A DNA stretch of 64,000 bases, taken from contig NZ_FNCN01000001.1 of NCBI RefSeq assembly GCF_900100605.1, positions 310,001 to 374,000 on the forward strand. The letters run 5' to 3'. The stretch's first letter is position 1. Every line of letters starts with the position of its first letter. The position numbers were made by a program, and so were the translations under genes. The notes under the pieces were generated by a model. The model was not told the origin of the DNA. It saw only the letters and a program-made list of their open reading frames with translations, and did no database searches. Positions 53,101 through 60,614 of the stretch are shown here, piece by piece. The stretch is from Sinosporangium album (GTDB lineage: Bacteria > Actinomycetota > Actinomycetes > Streptosporangiales > Streptosporangiaceae).

Positions 53101-53169
53101 TCGCCGATCCTTAACCATCTAACGCAGCGTGCGCAGTGCGGTCTGGGTTAGTGGGCGCAGGTGGGTGGG

Positions 53170-54102
53170 TCAGCGGTGGGTGGTGGCGGGGCTTTTGGAG
53201 GGGGCTATGGCGCAGCCGGAGGACGGGGTGTGGTCGACCTGGAGGGTGATGTGGTCGATGCCGAAGCGGCTGTGGAGGAGGTCGGCCACTTCGCGGCGGA
53301 CGGCGTGGCAGTCGCCGCCGGGGCGGACGGTGACGTGGGCGGAGAGGGCGGGGAAGCCGCTGGTGACGGTCCAGATGTGGAGGTCTTGGACGTCGGTGAC
53401 CTCGGTGTGGTCGGTGATGGCCTGCTGGACCTCGGCGGGGTTGGCCCCGTGGGGGGCGGCTTCGAAGAGGATGCGGCCGGCGTCGCGGAGGAGGCTGTAG
53501 GCGGCCTTGGCCATGAGGGCGGCGACGACGAGGGCCGCGACGGCGTCGGCGCGGCCCCAGCCGGTGATCCAGACGACGGCGCCGGCGATGGCTGTCGCGA
53601 TGAAGGCGTACATGTCGTTGAGGAGGTGCTGGAAGGCGCCTTCGACGTTGAGGCTGGTGCGGTCGGCCTTGGCGATGAGCCAGGTGCAGACGGCGTTGAC
53701 GGCGATGCCGGCGAGGGCGGTGACGAAGACGAGGGGGCCCATGACGTCCGGCGGGTTGACGAGCCGGTGGATGGCCTCGTAGGTGAAGTAGACGACGAGG
53801 ACGACGAAGGTCAGGCCGTTGACGGCGGCTGAGATGATCTCAGCGCGTTTCCATCCGAAGGTGTAGGCGCCGCGGGCCGGGCGGGCGGCCATGCTGATGG
53901 CGATGAGCGCGAACACGATGGACGCCGCGTCGGTCAGCATGTGCCCGGCGTCGGAGATCAGAGCGATCGAGTTGGCGATGATGCCGATCACGACCTCGAC
54001 GGCCATGAACGTCACCAGGATGGCCAAGGCGGCCCCGAGGTAGCGCCGGTCGGAGTTGGCGCTGGGTCCGTGCCCGTGGCCATGTCCGTGCCCGTGTCCC
54101 AT
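53170..54102 (-). CDS. CDF family metal exporter (CzcD/ZitB type)
   Basis: 310 aa. Histidine-rich start MGHGHGHGHGHG, six helices in residues 23-215 with DAGHMLTDA (TM2 Asp/His/Asp) and HLLND (TM5 HxxxD), the zinc-selective site of CDF proteins, then the C-terminal ferredoxin-like metal domain (HIWTVTSGFPALSAHV). Exports Zn2+ (perhaps Fe2+ or Co2+) in exchange for protons. The ATG shares one base with the arsR stop (TGATG), so the two are co-translated. Confidence 0.9.
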   Translation of the reverse strand: MGHGHGHGHGHGPSANSDRRYLGAALAILVTFMAVEVVIGIIANSIALISDAGHMLTDAASIVFALIAISMAARPARGAYTFGWKRAEIISAAVNGLTFVVLVVYFTYEAIHRLVNPPDVMGPLVFVTALAGIAVNAVCTWLIAKADRTSLNVEGAFQHLLNDMYAFIATAIAGAVVWITGWGRADAVAALVVAALMAKAAYSLLRDAGRILFEAAPHGANPAEVQQAITDHTEVTDVQDLHIWTVTSGFPALSAHVTVRPGGDCHAVRREVADLLHSRFGIDHITLQVDHTPSSGCAIAPSKSPATTHR

Positions 54103-54479
54103 CAGTCGTTCTCCCTCAAATGCTCGCGGCTGAGATCGAGAAGCATCCGGACGTGGGCGTCCGCCAGGCGGTAGTAGATCATGCGTCCGCTGCGGCGGCT
54201 CGCCACGATGCCTGCCGTACGCAGCAGGCGCAAAGCGTGTGACACCGCGGTGTCCGACACCGAGACGGCCTCGGTGAGGTCGCAGACGCACATCTCCCCG
54301 GCCTCAAGCAGGGCGTAGAGCAGTTGGGCGCGGGTCGGGTCGCCGAGCAGCCGGAACATCTCCGCCAACCGGGCGGCTTCGGCCGGCGTGACGAGTCGGT
54401 CCCGCGCCGCGGCGACCTTGCCCTCGTCGGGCGCCTTCAGGGCACACGCGTCCAGTCCGGTAACGACTTCCATAACCAC
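54102..54479 (-). CDS. ArsR/SmtB family zinc-type metal sensor
   Basis: 125 aa. Winged helix at residues 38-100 with MCVCDL in the alpha-3 region and recognition helix VSDTAVSHALRLLRTAG. The last helix has DAHVRMLLDL then SREHLREND: Asp, His at +2, His 11 further and Glu three beyond, which is the exact alpha-5 zinc site of SmtB/CzrA. Metal binding releases the operator and induces the coupled CDF exporter. Palindromic operator at 54492 and iron box at 54540. ATG at 54473 is an alternative start. Confidence 0.88.
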   Translation of the reverse strand: MVMEVVTGLDACALKAPDEGKVAAARDRLVTPAEAARLAEMFRLLGDPTRAQLLYALLEAGEMCVCDLTEAVSVSDTAVSHALRLLRTAGIVASRRSGRMIYYRLADAHVRMLLDLSREHLREND

Positions 54480-54491
54480 TTCCTGAATACT

Positions 54492-54505
54492 TGAACAATT
54501 GCTCA
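54492..54505. promoter_or_regulatory. ArsR-type operator
   Basis: TGAACAATTGCTCA, 12 of 14 positions palindromic, between the -10 box and the arsR start, matching the SmtB-family TGAA-CA/TG-TTCA type. Confidence 0.75.
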
Positions 54506-54506
54506 G

Positions 54507-54536
54507 ATGTTACCCACCATACTCCGAGCACTGCAA
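54507..54536 (-). promoter_or_regulatory. Probable promoter of the arsR-CDF operon
   Basis: TTGCAG (54531-54536) and TAACAT (54507-54512) on the minus strand with an 18-base spacer. The ArsR operator follows the -10 directly and the iron box precedes the -35 by three bases. Confidence 0.55.
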
Positions 54537-54539
54537 GGA

Positions 54540-54558
54540 TGAGGTTAGGTTCACCTAA
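54540..54558. promoter_or_regulatory. IdeR/DmdR-type iron box
   Basis: TGAGGTTAGGTTCACCTAA matches the 19-base DtxR/IdeR consensus TTAGGTTAGGCTCACCTAA at 17 positions; the core TTAGGT/ACCTAA arms are perfect. Located just upstream of the arsR-CDF promoter on the minus strand. No siderophore gene lies on the plus-strand side. Confidence 0.75.
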
Positions 54559-54689
54559 GTTACTCATATGAGCCCCGCGACGGGCAAGGTGAGGTACGGC
54601 ACAGCCCCCTCGCCGAAACCCTCCCCCGACAGGCATGTGAAACCCTCCCGACCGAGAGTGGATCACCAGCCAGGAGGGCGAGGAAGCAC

Positions 54690-55070
54690 TCAGGGCCGAC
54701 ACACGAAGGCGCGCAGGCTCTCCGCGATCTCCTTGAGTTCGGACATCTGGCCTTGGGCCACGGATATCACCAGGTCGTACGCCGAGTCATCGTCAGTGTC
54801 GACGGTTCTGCCGTTCCAGCCGAGGAACACCACGGTCGTCAACCAGGCAACACGTTTGTTGCCATCAACGAACGGATGGTTGGTCGCCAATGAATGCAAT
54901 AGAGCCGCGGCCTTGGTCAAGAGGTCGGGATAGGCCTCATGGCCGAACATTTCCGCGCGCGGGCGATGCAACGCCGAATCGAGCAGGCCGAGATCCCGAA
55001 GCTCCGGTGCCGCCCCAACGGCGAGTTCGGCCAGATCGAGAACCTGCTCCAGAGTGAGGTAGCGGGTCAC
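54690..55070 (-). CDS. Doc/Fic-type toxin
   Basis: 126 aa from GTG 55070, which overlaps the antitoxin stop (GTGA). The Fic core HPFVDGNKR (residues about 65-73) is intact: catalytic His and anchoring Asn/Lys/Arg. Doc proteins phosphorylate elongation factor Tu, while other Fic proteins AMPylate. The upstream antitoxin is a ribbon-helix-helix protein rather than Phd. Cytoplasmic. Confidence 0.88.
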   Translation of the reverse strand: MTRYLTLEQVLDLAELAVGAAPELRDLGLLDSALHRPRAEMFGHEAYPDLLTKAAALLHSLATNHPFVDGNKRVAWLTTVVFLGWNGRTVDTDDDSAYDLVISVAQGQMSELKEIAESLRAFVCRP

Positions 55071-55270
55071 TCCGCCAACCGATCGAGAACCGGCTTCCAC
55101 CGCCGAACGGCCTCCACTCCGAGTCGGTGCACCTCCTCGTCGTCACTTCTGCGAGCGAGGTATTCCTCGATGGCGTGTAGCGCGACCTGCTGCATGCTTC
55201 GCCCCTCCTGCTCGGCTCGACGACGAAGGGCTTCGGTCTGCTCATCGCTCAAACGCAGAGTCATGGCCAT
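55067..55270 (-). CDS. Ribbon-helix-helix antitoxin
   Basis: 67 aa; N-terminal MTLRLSDEQTEALRRRAEQEGRSMQQVALHAIEEYLA is a CopG/Arc-type fold, the last 25 residues (EEVHRLGVEAVRRWKPVLDRL) would wrap the toxin. ATG 55270 or 55264. An operator palindrome lies 16 bases upstream. Stop overlaps the toxin start. Confidence 0.85.
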   Translation of the reverse strand: MAMTLRLSDEQTEALRRRAEQEGRSMQQVALHAIEEYLARRSDDEEVHRLGVEAVRRWKPVLDRLAE

Positions 55271-55285
55271 GCCCCCATCGTAGGC

Positions 55286-55306
55286 GTGGTATCACTGGGA
55301 TACCAC
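55286..55306. promoter_or_regulatory. Toxin-antitoxin operator
   Basis: GTGGTATC and GATACCAC, perfect 8-base arms around ACTGG, directly upstream of the antitoxin gene. Confidence 0.85.
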
Positions 55307-55347
55307 CCCTCCGATATTACCGTTGGTCACGTCCTAGTGTCAGACCG

Positions 55348-56514
55348 TTAGCCCAGGCGGGCGAGCCGGGCGGCGGCCTCGTCGATGACGTCGTCGCGTT
55401 TGCAGAAGGCGAAGCGGACGAAGTGGCGGCCGTGGTCGGGGTTGTCGTAGAAGACCTGGGTGGGGATCGCGACGACGCCGGCGAGGGTGGGGAGGGCGCG
55501 GGTGAGGTCGAGGCCGTCGCGGAAGCCGAGGGGGCGGATGTCGGTCTGGACGAAGTAGGTGCCGGACGGGCGGATGACGTCGAAGCCGGCCTGGGTGAGG
55601 CCGGTGGCGAGGCGGTCGCGTTTGGCGGCGAGGGAGTCGCGCAGGTCGGTGACCCAGGGGAGTTCGTGGCGCAGGCCGTACGCGACGGCGAGCTGCCAGG
55701 GGGCGCCGGCGGTGAAGGTGAGGAACTGCTTGACGGTGCGGACGGCGGCGATCAGCGGCGCGGGGGCGCAGATCCAGCCGGTTTTCCAGCCGGTGACGGA
55801 GAAGGTCTTGCCCGCGGAGGAGATCATCACGGTGCGCTCGCGCATGCCGGGGAGGGTGGCGAGGGGGATGTGCTCGACTCCGTCGAAGGTGAGGTGCTCG
55901 TAGACCTCGTCGGTGATGGCGATGAGGTCGTGCTCGGCGCACAGTTCGGCGATGAGGGCGAGCTCGTCGCGGGTGAAGACGGTGCCGGTGGGGTTGTGCG
56001 GGGAGTTGACGACGATGGCGCGGGTGCGCGGGCCTACGGCGGCGCGGAGTTCGTCGGGGTCGAAGGTGAAGCGGCCTTCGGTCAGGCGCAGCGGCACGGT
56101 GCGCCTGACCGCCTGGGCGAGGGTGACGACGGCGGCGTAGGAGTCGTAGTAGGGCTCGAAGAGCACGATCTCGTCGCCGGGTTCGGTGAGGGCGAGCACG
56201 CTCGCGGCGATGGCCTCGGTGGCGCCGACCGTGACGTAGATCTCGTGGTCGGGGTCATAGGCCAGGCCGTAGTGCTTCTCCCGGTGTTCGGCGACGGCCT
56301 GGCGCAGCTCGGGGACGCCGTGTCCGGGCGGGTATTGGTTGGCGCCGGACCTGACCGCCTCGACGGCGGCCTCCAGCATGGCGGGCGGGCCGTCGGTGTC
56401 GGGGAAGCCCTGGCCGAGGTTGATCGACCCGGTGCGGACGGCGAGGGCGGTCATCTCGGCGAAGACCGTGGTGCCGAACTCCCGCATGCGCGTGATCAAG
56501 GGGTCACCGAGCAT
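55348..56514 (-). CDS. Class I PLP aminotransferase (DapC/KAT-like)
   Basis: 388 aa from ATG 56514 (a TTG two codons earlier is also in frame). Fold type I: substrate loop NLGQGFPDTDGPP (34-46), NSPHNPTGTVF (near 169-179), DEVYEHLTF, SSAGKTFSVTGWKTGW with the PLP lysine near residue 236, and R-FAFCK at the C-terminus. Close relatives include N-succinyldiaminopimelate, methionine and kynurenine aminotransferases, which cannot be told apart here. Stands alone. Confidence 0.85.
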   Translation of the reverse strand: MLGDPLITRMREFGTTVFAEMTALAVRTGSINLGQGFPDTDGPPAMLEAAVEAVRSGANQYPPGHGVPELRQAVAEHREKHYGLAYDPDHEIYVTVGATEAIAASVLALTEPGDEIVLFEPYYDSYAAVVTLAQAVRRTVPLRLTEGRFTFDPDELRAAVGPRTRAIVVNSPHNPTGTVFTRDELALIAELCAEHDLIAITDEVYEHLTFDGVEHIPLATLPGMRERTVMISSAGKTFSVTGWKTGWICAPAPLIAAVRTVKQFLTFTAGAPWQLAVAYGLRHELPWVTDLRDSLAAKRDRLATGLTQAGFDVIRPSGTYFVQTDIRPLGFRDGLDLTRALPTLAGVVAIPTQVFYDNPDHGRHFVRFAFCKRDDVIDEAAARLARLG

Positions 56515-56626
56515 TCCCAACCTCCCGGACGGTCACGTCGGGAAGCCTACAGGTCCGCTAGCTTCTGATCATGTTCCGATCCTGCCCCATGCGCGCGGAC
56601 GGCGCCTTCGACCGGGGCCGGCCGCG

Positions 56627-57592
56627 GTGAGCGGCACCGAGGCGGCGGCCACGGAGGCCGAGGACTCCCGCATCCACGAGCTCGACGCGGTGCGGGGGTT
56701 CGCGCTCTGCGGGATCACGCTCGTCAACGCGTGGCAGCTGACCGTGGCGAAGACGGCGTTCCCGACCAAGGTGCCGGTGGACACCGTCACGGCGGAGGTG
56801 TTCCAGGGCAGGTTCTTCCCGATTTTCTCCTTCCTCTTCGGCCTGGGGTTCGTCCTGTTCCTCCGTTCGGCCTCCCGCCGTTCGCCCCGTCCGCGGCTGG
56901 TGCTGCTGCGGCGCCTTCTGGTGCTGGCCGCGCTCGGCGGCCTCCACCGCGGGCTCTACCCCAACGAGGTGCTGTTGCCGTACGCCGTGTTCGGCGCGGT
57001 GGTCCTGCTGCCCGCGTCCTTCCTGCCGAGGGCGGCGGTGCTGGTCGGGGCGCTGGTCGCGCTCGGGTGGGCGAGCGTGGCGGGCGGCGGGAGTTGGCTG
57101 GTCCCGGGCCTGTTCCTGCTGGGGATGGCCATGATGGAGTACCGGCCGGGGCGGCGCTGGGCTCCGGCGGCGTTCGCGGTGTCCGCGGCCGTGTCGGTGG
57201 CGCTGGTGGCGCTGCGCGGCCCTCTGGACGCGGCGCTCGCCGGGTCGCCTTTCGACAGGGCGCTCTATCCTCTGACCGCGCTCGCGGGGGCCGCGGCGTA
57301 CGGCACGGGCATGCTGATGCTCCTGCGGCGAAGCCGTACGCTCTGCCGTCTCCTCGCGCCGGTGGGGCGGATGGCCCTCACGAACTACGTGGCCGCCACC
57401 CCCGTCTTCCTGGCGGCGATTCCGGTGCTCTCCTCCGATTCTCAAAGGATTTCGGTTTTTGTGCTGGCAGGAGCGCTGATCGTTTTCTTCGCGGCGTTCA
57501 GCCGGTGGTGGCTGACGCGTTTCAGATACGGTCCGCTCGAATGGGTGTGGAGATGTCTGACCTGGTGGCGGCGGATACCCAACAGGCGGTGA
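56627..57592 (+). CDS. DUF418-like membrane protein
   Basis: 321 aa from GTG 56627. N-terminal RIHELDAVRGFALCGITLVNAW is the DUF418/acyltransferase-related signature; eight or so helices follow, and a late GRMALTNYVAATPVFL segment matches the DUF418 region. Somewhat shorter than usual (about 380). May acylate or transport cell-surface molecules. Divergent from the aminotransferase; the next gene follows after 29 bases. Confidence 0.75.
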   Translation: MSGTEAAATEAEDSRIHELDAVRGFALCGITLVNAWQLTVAKTAFPTKVPVDTVTAEVFQGRFFPIFSFLFGLGFVLFLRSASRRSPRPRLVLLRRLLVLAALGGLHRGLYPNEVLLPYAVFGAVVLLPASFLPRAAVLVGALVALGWASVAGGGSWLVPGLFLLGMAMMEYRPGRRWAPAAFAVSAAVSVALVALRGPLDAALAGSPFDRALYPLTALAGAAAYGTGMLMLLRRSRTLCRLLAPVGRMALTNYVAATPVFLAAIPVLSSDSQRISVFVLAGALIVFFAAFSRWWLTRFRYGPLEWVWRCLTWWRRIPNRR

Positions 57593-57621
57593 ACTCGGTT
57601 ATCTTGATATAGAGGCTTTGA

Positions 57622-58233
57622 ATGAGTTCCCGTGTCACGCTGCTCGCCGGAGCCGGTCTCCGTTCGGGAGAGGCGAGCGGCATGTCTCGGCGATCCCTCA
57701 CCGGAGACGGGGAGCGCATGGCGATTTCCGTGAGTTCCACGCTGCGTTTTGTCTTCGTATTCCTCACCGGCCTGTCACTTCTCCTCGGTTTCTGGGGAAT
57801 GCGGGCGCACCTTGGCGGCGAGGCGTCCTTTCTGGATTTGATCTATTTCACTCTGCAGCTCTTCGTGCTGGATCCCGCTCCGCTCGGCGACAGCAATGCG
57901 AGCCTGCCGTGGCAGCTTGAACTGGCGAGGTTCACCGCGCCCGCCGTCACGGTGTCGACGCTGGTCACGGGTGTCTATCTGCTGATTTCGGCGGAGCTGC
58001 TCCGGATGCGGGCTCGGCGTTCGCACGGGCACGCGGTGGTGTGCGGTTCGGGGCCCATGGCGATCACGCTGACCGAGCGGATGCGGATGCGGACGCAGGG
58101 CGACAGGGTCGTGGTGATCAGCCCGAATGCGGCGACGTACGCCAACGACAGGGGCCTGCTGCACGTGGCGGGGGACGCCCGCAATCCGGCGGTGCTGCGT
58201 GCGGCCGGGGTGCAGCAGGCGCGGGTGCTGTAG
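57622..58233 (+). pseudogene. Truncated ion-channel/RCK (TrkA-N) protein
   Basis: 203 aa (possible start also at 57718). Residues 45-60 and 110-130 are membrane helices flanking a pore-like loop (FLDLIYFTLQLFV), followed by the beginning of an NAD-binding RCK domain (HAVVCGSGPMAITLTERM, VVVISPNAATYANDRGLLHV, GDARNPAVLRAAGVQQARVL). The frame then stops. Full proteins continue for several hundred residues (rest of the RCK and, in many, a RyR-type domain). The break lies 28 bases before the amidase start, so a deletion likely joined the two. Possibly non-functional. Confidence 0.65.
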
Positions 58234-58260
58234 CGCCGGCCGCACGCGTAAGGTGGACCG

Positions 58261-59079
58261 GTGACGAGCATCGCGCTGTGCCAGATCCCGGTCGACCACG
58301 ATCCCTCCGTCAACCTCGGCCGGGTGCGCGAGGCGCTGGCGGCTGCAGCCGCCCGGGGCTCCGAGCTGGCGGTGTTCCCCGAGGCCACGCTGACGAGATA
58401 CGGCAAACGGGTGAGTGAGACGGCGCAGCCGCTCGACGGGCCGTTCGTGACGGGGATGGCTAAGGCCGCGCGGGAGCTCGGTGTGGCGGTCGTCGCGGGC
58501 GTGTTCGAGCCCGGCGGCCCCGGTGGGGCGGGCGGTGGACGTGTCCACAACACGGCGGTGGTGATCGACGGGGCGGGCGAGCTGGTGGCCGCCTACCGCA
58601 AGATCCACCTGTTCGACTCGTTCGGCGCCCGGGAGTCAGAGTATGTCGCCCCCGGCGCGACGCCCGTGGTGGCCGAGGTGGCGGGGCTGCGGGTCGGGCT
58701 GATCACCTGCTACGACGTCCGGTTCCCCGAGCTGGCGCGGGCCCTGGTGGACCGGGGGGCCGAGGTGTTCGCGGTGATCGCAGCGTGGGGTTCGGGGCCG
58801 ATGAAGGAGGAGCATTGGGCGACTCTGGTGCGGGCCCGGGCGATCGAGAACACGATGTGGACGGTGGCGGTCGGCCAGGCGCCCAACCCTTCGGTGAGCG
58901 ACGCGTTCGGCATCGGGCGCAGCATGCTGGTCGACCCGCTCGGTGTGGTGAGGGCCGACCTCGGTCCCGCTCCGGCGGTGCACGTGGCGCAGATCGACCG
59001 GGAGCTGACCGCGAGCACCCGTCTGATCGTTCCGAGCCTGGAACACCGGGTGTTGGGGGTCGACACCACCGTAAAATAG
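58261..59079 (+). CDS. Nitrilase-superfamily carbon-nitrogen hydrolase
   Basis: 272 aa, GTG start with AAGGTGG upstream. The catalytic triad Glu41 (FPEATL), Lys114 (YRKIHLFD) and Cys150 (LITCYDVRFPE) is complete. The sequence resembles deaminated-glutathione amidase (NIT1-type) or omega-amidase enzymes, which clean up mis-transaminated metabolites; the aminotransferase nearby on the other strand is consistent but not proof. Cytoplasmic. Confidence 0.88.
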   Translation: MTSIALCQIPVDHDPSVNLGRVREALAAAAARGSELAVFPEATLTRYGKRVSETAQPLDGPFVTGMAKAARELGVAVVAGVFEPGGPGGAGGGRVHNTAVVIDGAGELVAAYRKIHLFDSFGARESEYVAPGATPVVAEVAGLRVGLITCYDVRFPELARALVDRGAEVFAVIAAWGSGPMKEEHWATLVRARAIENTMWTVAVGQAPNPSVSDAFGIGRSMLVDPLGVVRADLGPAPAVHVAQIDRELTASTRLIVPSLEHRVLGVDTTVK

Positions 59080-59083
59080 GGCT

Positions 59084-59542
59084 GTGAACGAGCCCGGACG
59101 CAGACCTCTGATGCAAAAAGCCATACCCCCGCGTCTGCTCGTCCCCTATCTCTCCGGCAAGCGCACGGTCATCTCCGGCTATGTCTACCGAGTCGAGGAC
59201 TGCGTGCCTCTCGACTCGCCGCGGCACCTGGTCACCGGCCTCGATCTGGGGTTTGAGGGTTCGGAGCTGCATGAGGGGGTGCCTGAGCTCTACCTGCTGC
59301 GGTGGCAGGCGCGCGACGTCGACACCTACGCCGTGCCGTACGGCCCGCACATGGGCGGCGACTGGAACGACCAGCCGCCGTTCGCCGGAAACGGGTTCAC
59401 CACGTCGCGTGAGCACGTGGTCCCCCAGTTCCACACCACACCCATTCCGATTCCCGCCGGAGCCGAGATCGTGCATGTGACCAACGCCGGTGAGAGGGTT
59501 TTCGCCGTCTACGACGGGCTGACCTGGCGGCCCGCCGCATGA
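59084..59542 (+). CDS. Conserved hypothetical protein
   Basis: 152 aa, GTG start. A TAAAAT hexamer six bases upstream (inside the amidase stop) could serve a leaderless transcript. Beta-rich sequence with LVPYLSGKRTVISGYVYRVEDC and VPYGPHMGGDW; no family motif recognized. The stop overlaps the following ATG (ATGA), so it pairs with the next gene. Confidence 0.7.
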   Translation: MNEPGRRPLMQKAIPPRLLVPYLSGKRTVISGYVYRVEDCVPLDSPRHLVTGLDLGFEGSELHEGVPELYLLRWQARDVDTYAVPYGPHMGGDWNDQPPFAGNGFTTSREHVVPQFHTTPIPIPAGAEIVHVTNAGERVFAVYDGLTWRPAA

Positions 59543-59949
59543 GTGAGCACATCGCGCCCGTGGCGTCGGGCTTCGTCGCGCATTTCGAGGGCATGAACCA
59601 CCCGGCGGCGCTCGGTCCCGGGCCTGCCGAGGTGGTCTTGTTCAGCGAGGAGGAGCGCAAAGGGTTCGCGGCGTCCTCGGGCTACTGGTCGCGCAAGGTG
59701 ACCCGGTCGGAGCTGTCGTGGCTCGTGATGGTGCGCACGATCGGCGCGTTCGGCGGCGAACCCTGCGTGGTGCTCGACGAAGACGAGGACGGCCTGCACA
59801 TCGCCTACACCGGGCACAACGGCATCAAGGCGGAGGCGCTCGGCTACTGGATGGTCGACCACGGGGCCTACGAGGTGGTGGTGCCGCGCGAGGAGGTCGT
59901 GTCGATCCGGGTGGAGCGGGTGCCGGTGCCGACTTCGCCGTTCGCCTGA
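59539..59949 (+). CDS. Conserved hypothetical protein coupled to the previous gene
   Basis: 136 aa. Soluble alpha/beta chain with no known motif; GYWSRKVTRSELSWLVMVRTIGAF and LDEDEDGLHIAYTGHNGIKAEALGYWMVDHGAYEVVVPREEVVSIRVE are the most structured parts. The ATGA overlap says that it works with the preceding protein. Followed by short repeats and a terminator. Confidence 0.7.
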   Translation: MSEHIAPVASGFVAHFEGMNHPAALGPGPAEVVLFSEEERKGFAASSGYWSRKVTRSELSWLVMVRTIGAFGGEPCVVLDEDEDGLHIAYTGHNGIKAEALGYWMVDHGAYEVVVPREEVVSIRVERVPVPTSPFA

Positions 59950-59976
59950 GGTCGCTTGAGGTCGCTTGAGGTCGCC
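59947..59976. repeat. 10-base tandem repeat (TGAGGTCGCT x3)
   Basis: Three copies, the first containing the stop codon of the upstream gene; an 11-base CTTTCAGAGAA duplication follows at about 59990-60010. Confidence 0.85.
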
Positions 59977-60037
59977 TGACCGGTCCGCGCTTTCAGAGAA
60001 CTTTCAGAGAAAGCAACCTCAGAGAAATCAACGGATT

Positions 60038-60064
60038 CGCCGGTCCCTGTCAACGGGACCGGCG
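60038..60064. terminator. Hairpin terminator before the ECF sigma gene
   Basis: CGCCGGTCCC and GGGACCGGCG form a 10-base stem around a 7-base loop. Confidence 0.8.
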
Positions 60065-60083
60065 TCCGCGTGTCTGTTAGAGC

Positions 60084-60614
60084 GTGACTGATTTCTCCAC
60101 CGCTCTGCCGACAACCGCGGCATACGAGTCGGCGGACTTCGCGGAGCTCTTCGCCGCCCATTACCGGGGCATGGTGCGGCTGGCGGGCCTGCTCGGCGCG
60201 GACGATCCGGAGGACATCGCGCAGGAGGCGTTCGCCCGCCTGCACATCCGGCTGTCACGTCTCCGCGACGACGGCGCGGCGCTCGGCTATCTGCGGTCGA
60301 TCGTCTGCAATCTGACACGCAACCGGCTGCGCCACCTCGTCACCGTACGGAGGCGCGCACCCGAGCTGCCCGAGCCGCCCGAGCCCGCGCCGAGCGGCGA
60401 ACAGGCGGCCGTCATCGCGGAAAGCCACCGTGAGCTCCTCGACGCCCTCAAACGCCTGTCGCGCAGGCAGCGCGAGGCCCTGGTCCTGCGTTACTGGCTC
60501 GACCTGTCGGAAAGCGAGATCGCCGAGACGATGGGCGTCACGCCCGGTTCCGTGAAAACGCACACCAGCCGGGGCATGCAGGCCCTCGGCGTGGCCATGA
60601 AGGAGCGCTCGTGA
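60084..60614 (+). CDS. ECF-type RNA polymerase sigma factor
   Basis: 176 aa, GTG start. Region 2 spans about 18-85 (FAELFAAHYRGMVRLAGLLGADDPEDIAQEAFARLH, with the DPEDIAQEAF signature) and region 4 about 110-165 (LKRLSRRQREALVLRYWLDLSESEIAETMGVTPGSVKTHTSRGM). SigE-like group of Streptomyces-type ECFs. The stop overlaps the next GTG (GTGA); that membrane protein probably senses the signal. Target promoters unknown. Confidence 0.9.
   Translation: MTDFSTALPTTAAYESADFAELFAAHYRGMVRLAGLLGADDPEDIAQEAFARLHIRLSRLRDDGAALGYLRSIVCNLTRNRLRHLVTVRRRAPELPEPPEPAPSGEQAAVIAESHRELLDALKRLSRRQREALVLRYWLDLSESEIAETMGVTPGSVKTHTSRGMQALGVAMKERS

Noticed and set aside
54568-54933. Plus-strand 121-codon frame beginning just after the iron box
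   Set aside because: It is antisense to the Doc toxin for most of its length and its first 40 codons match no family; the iron box is better related to the arsR promoter.
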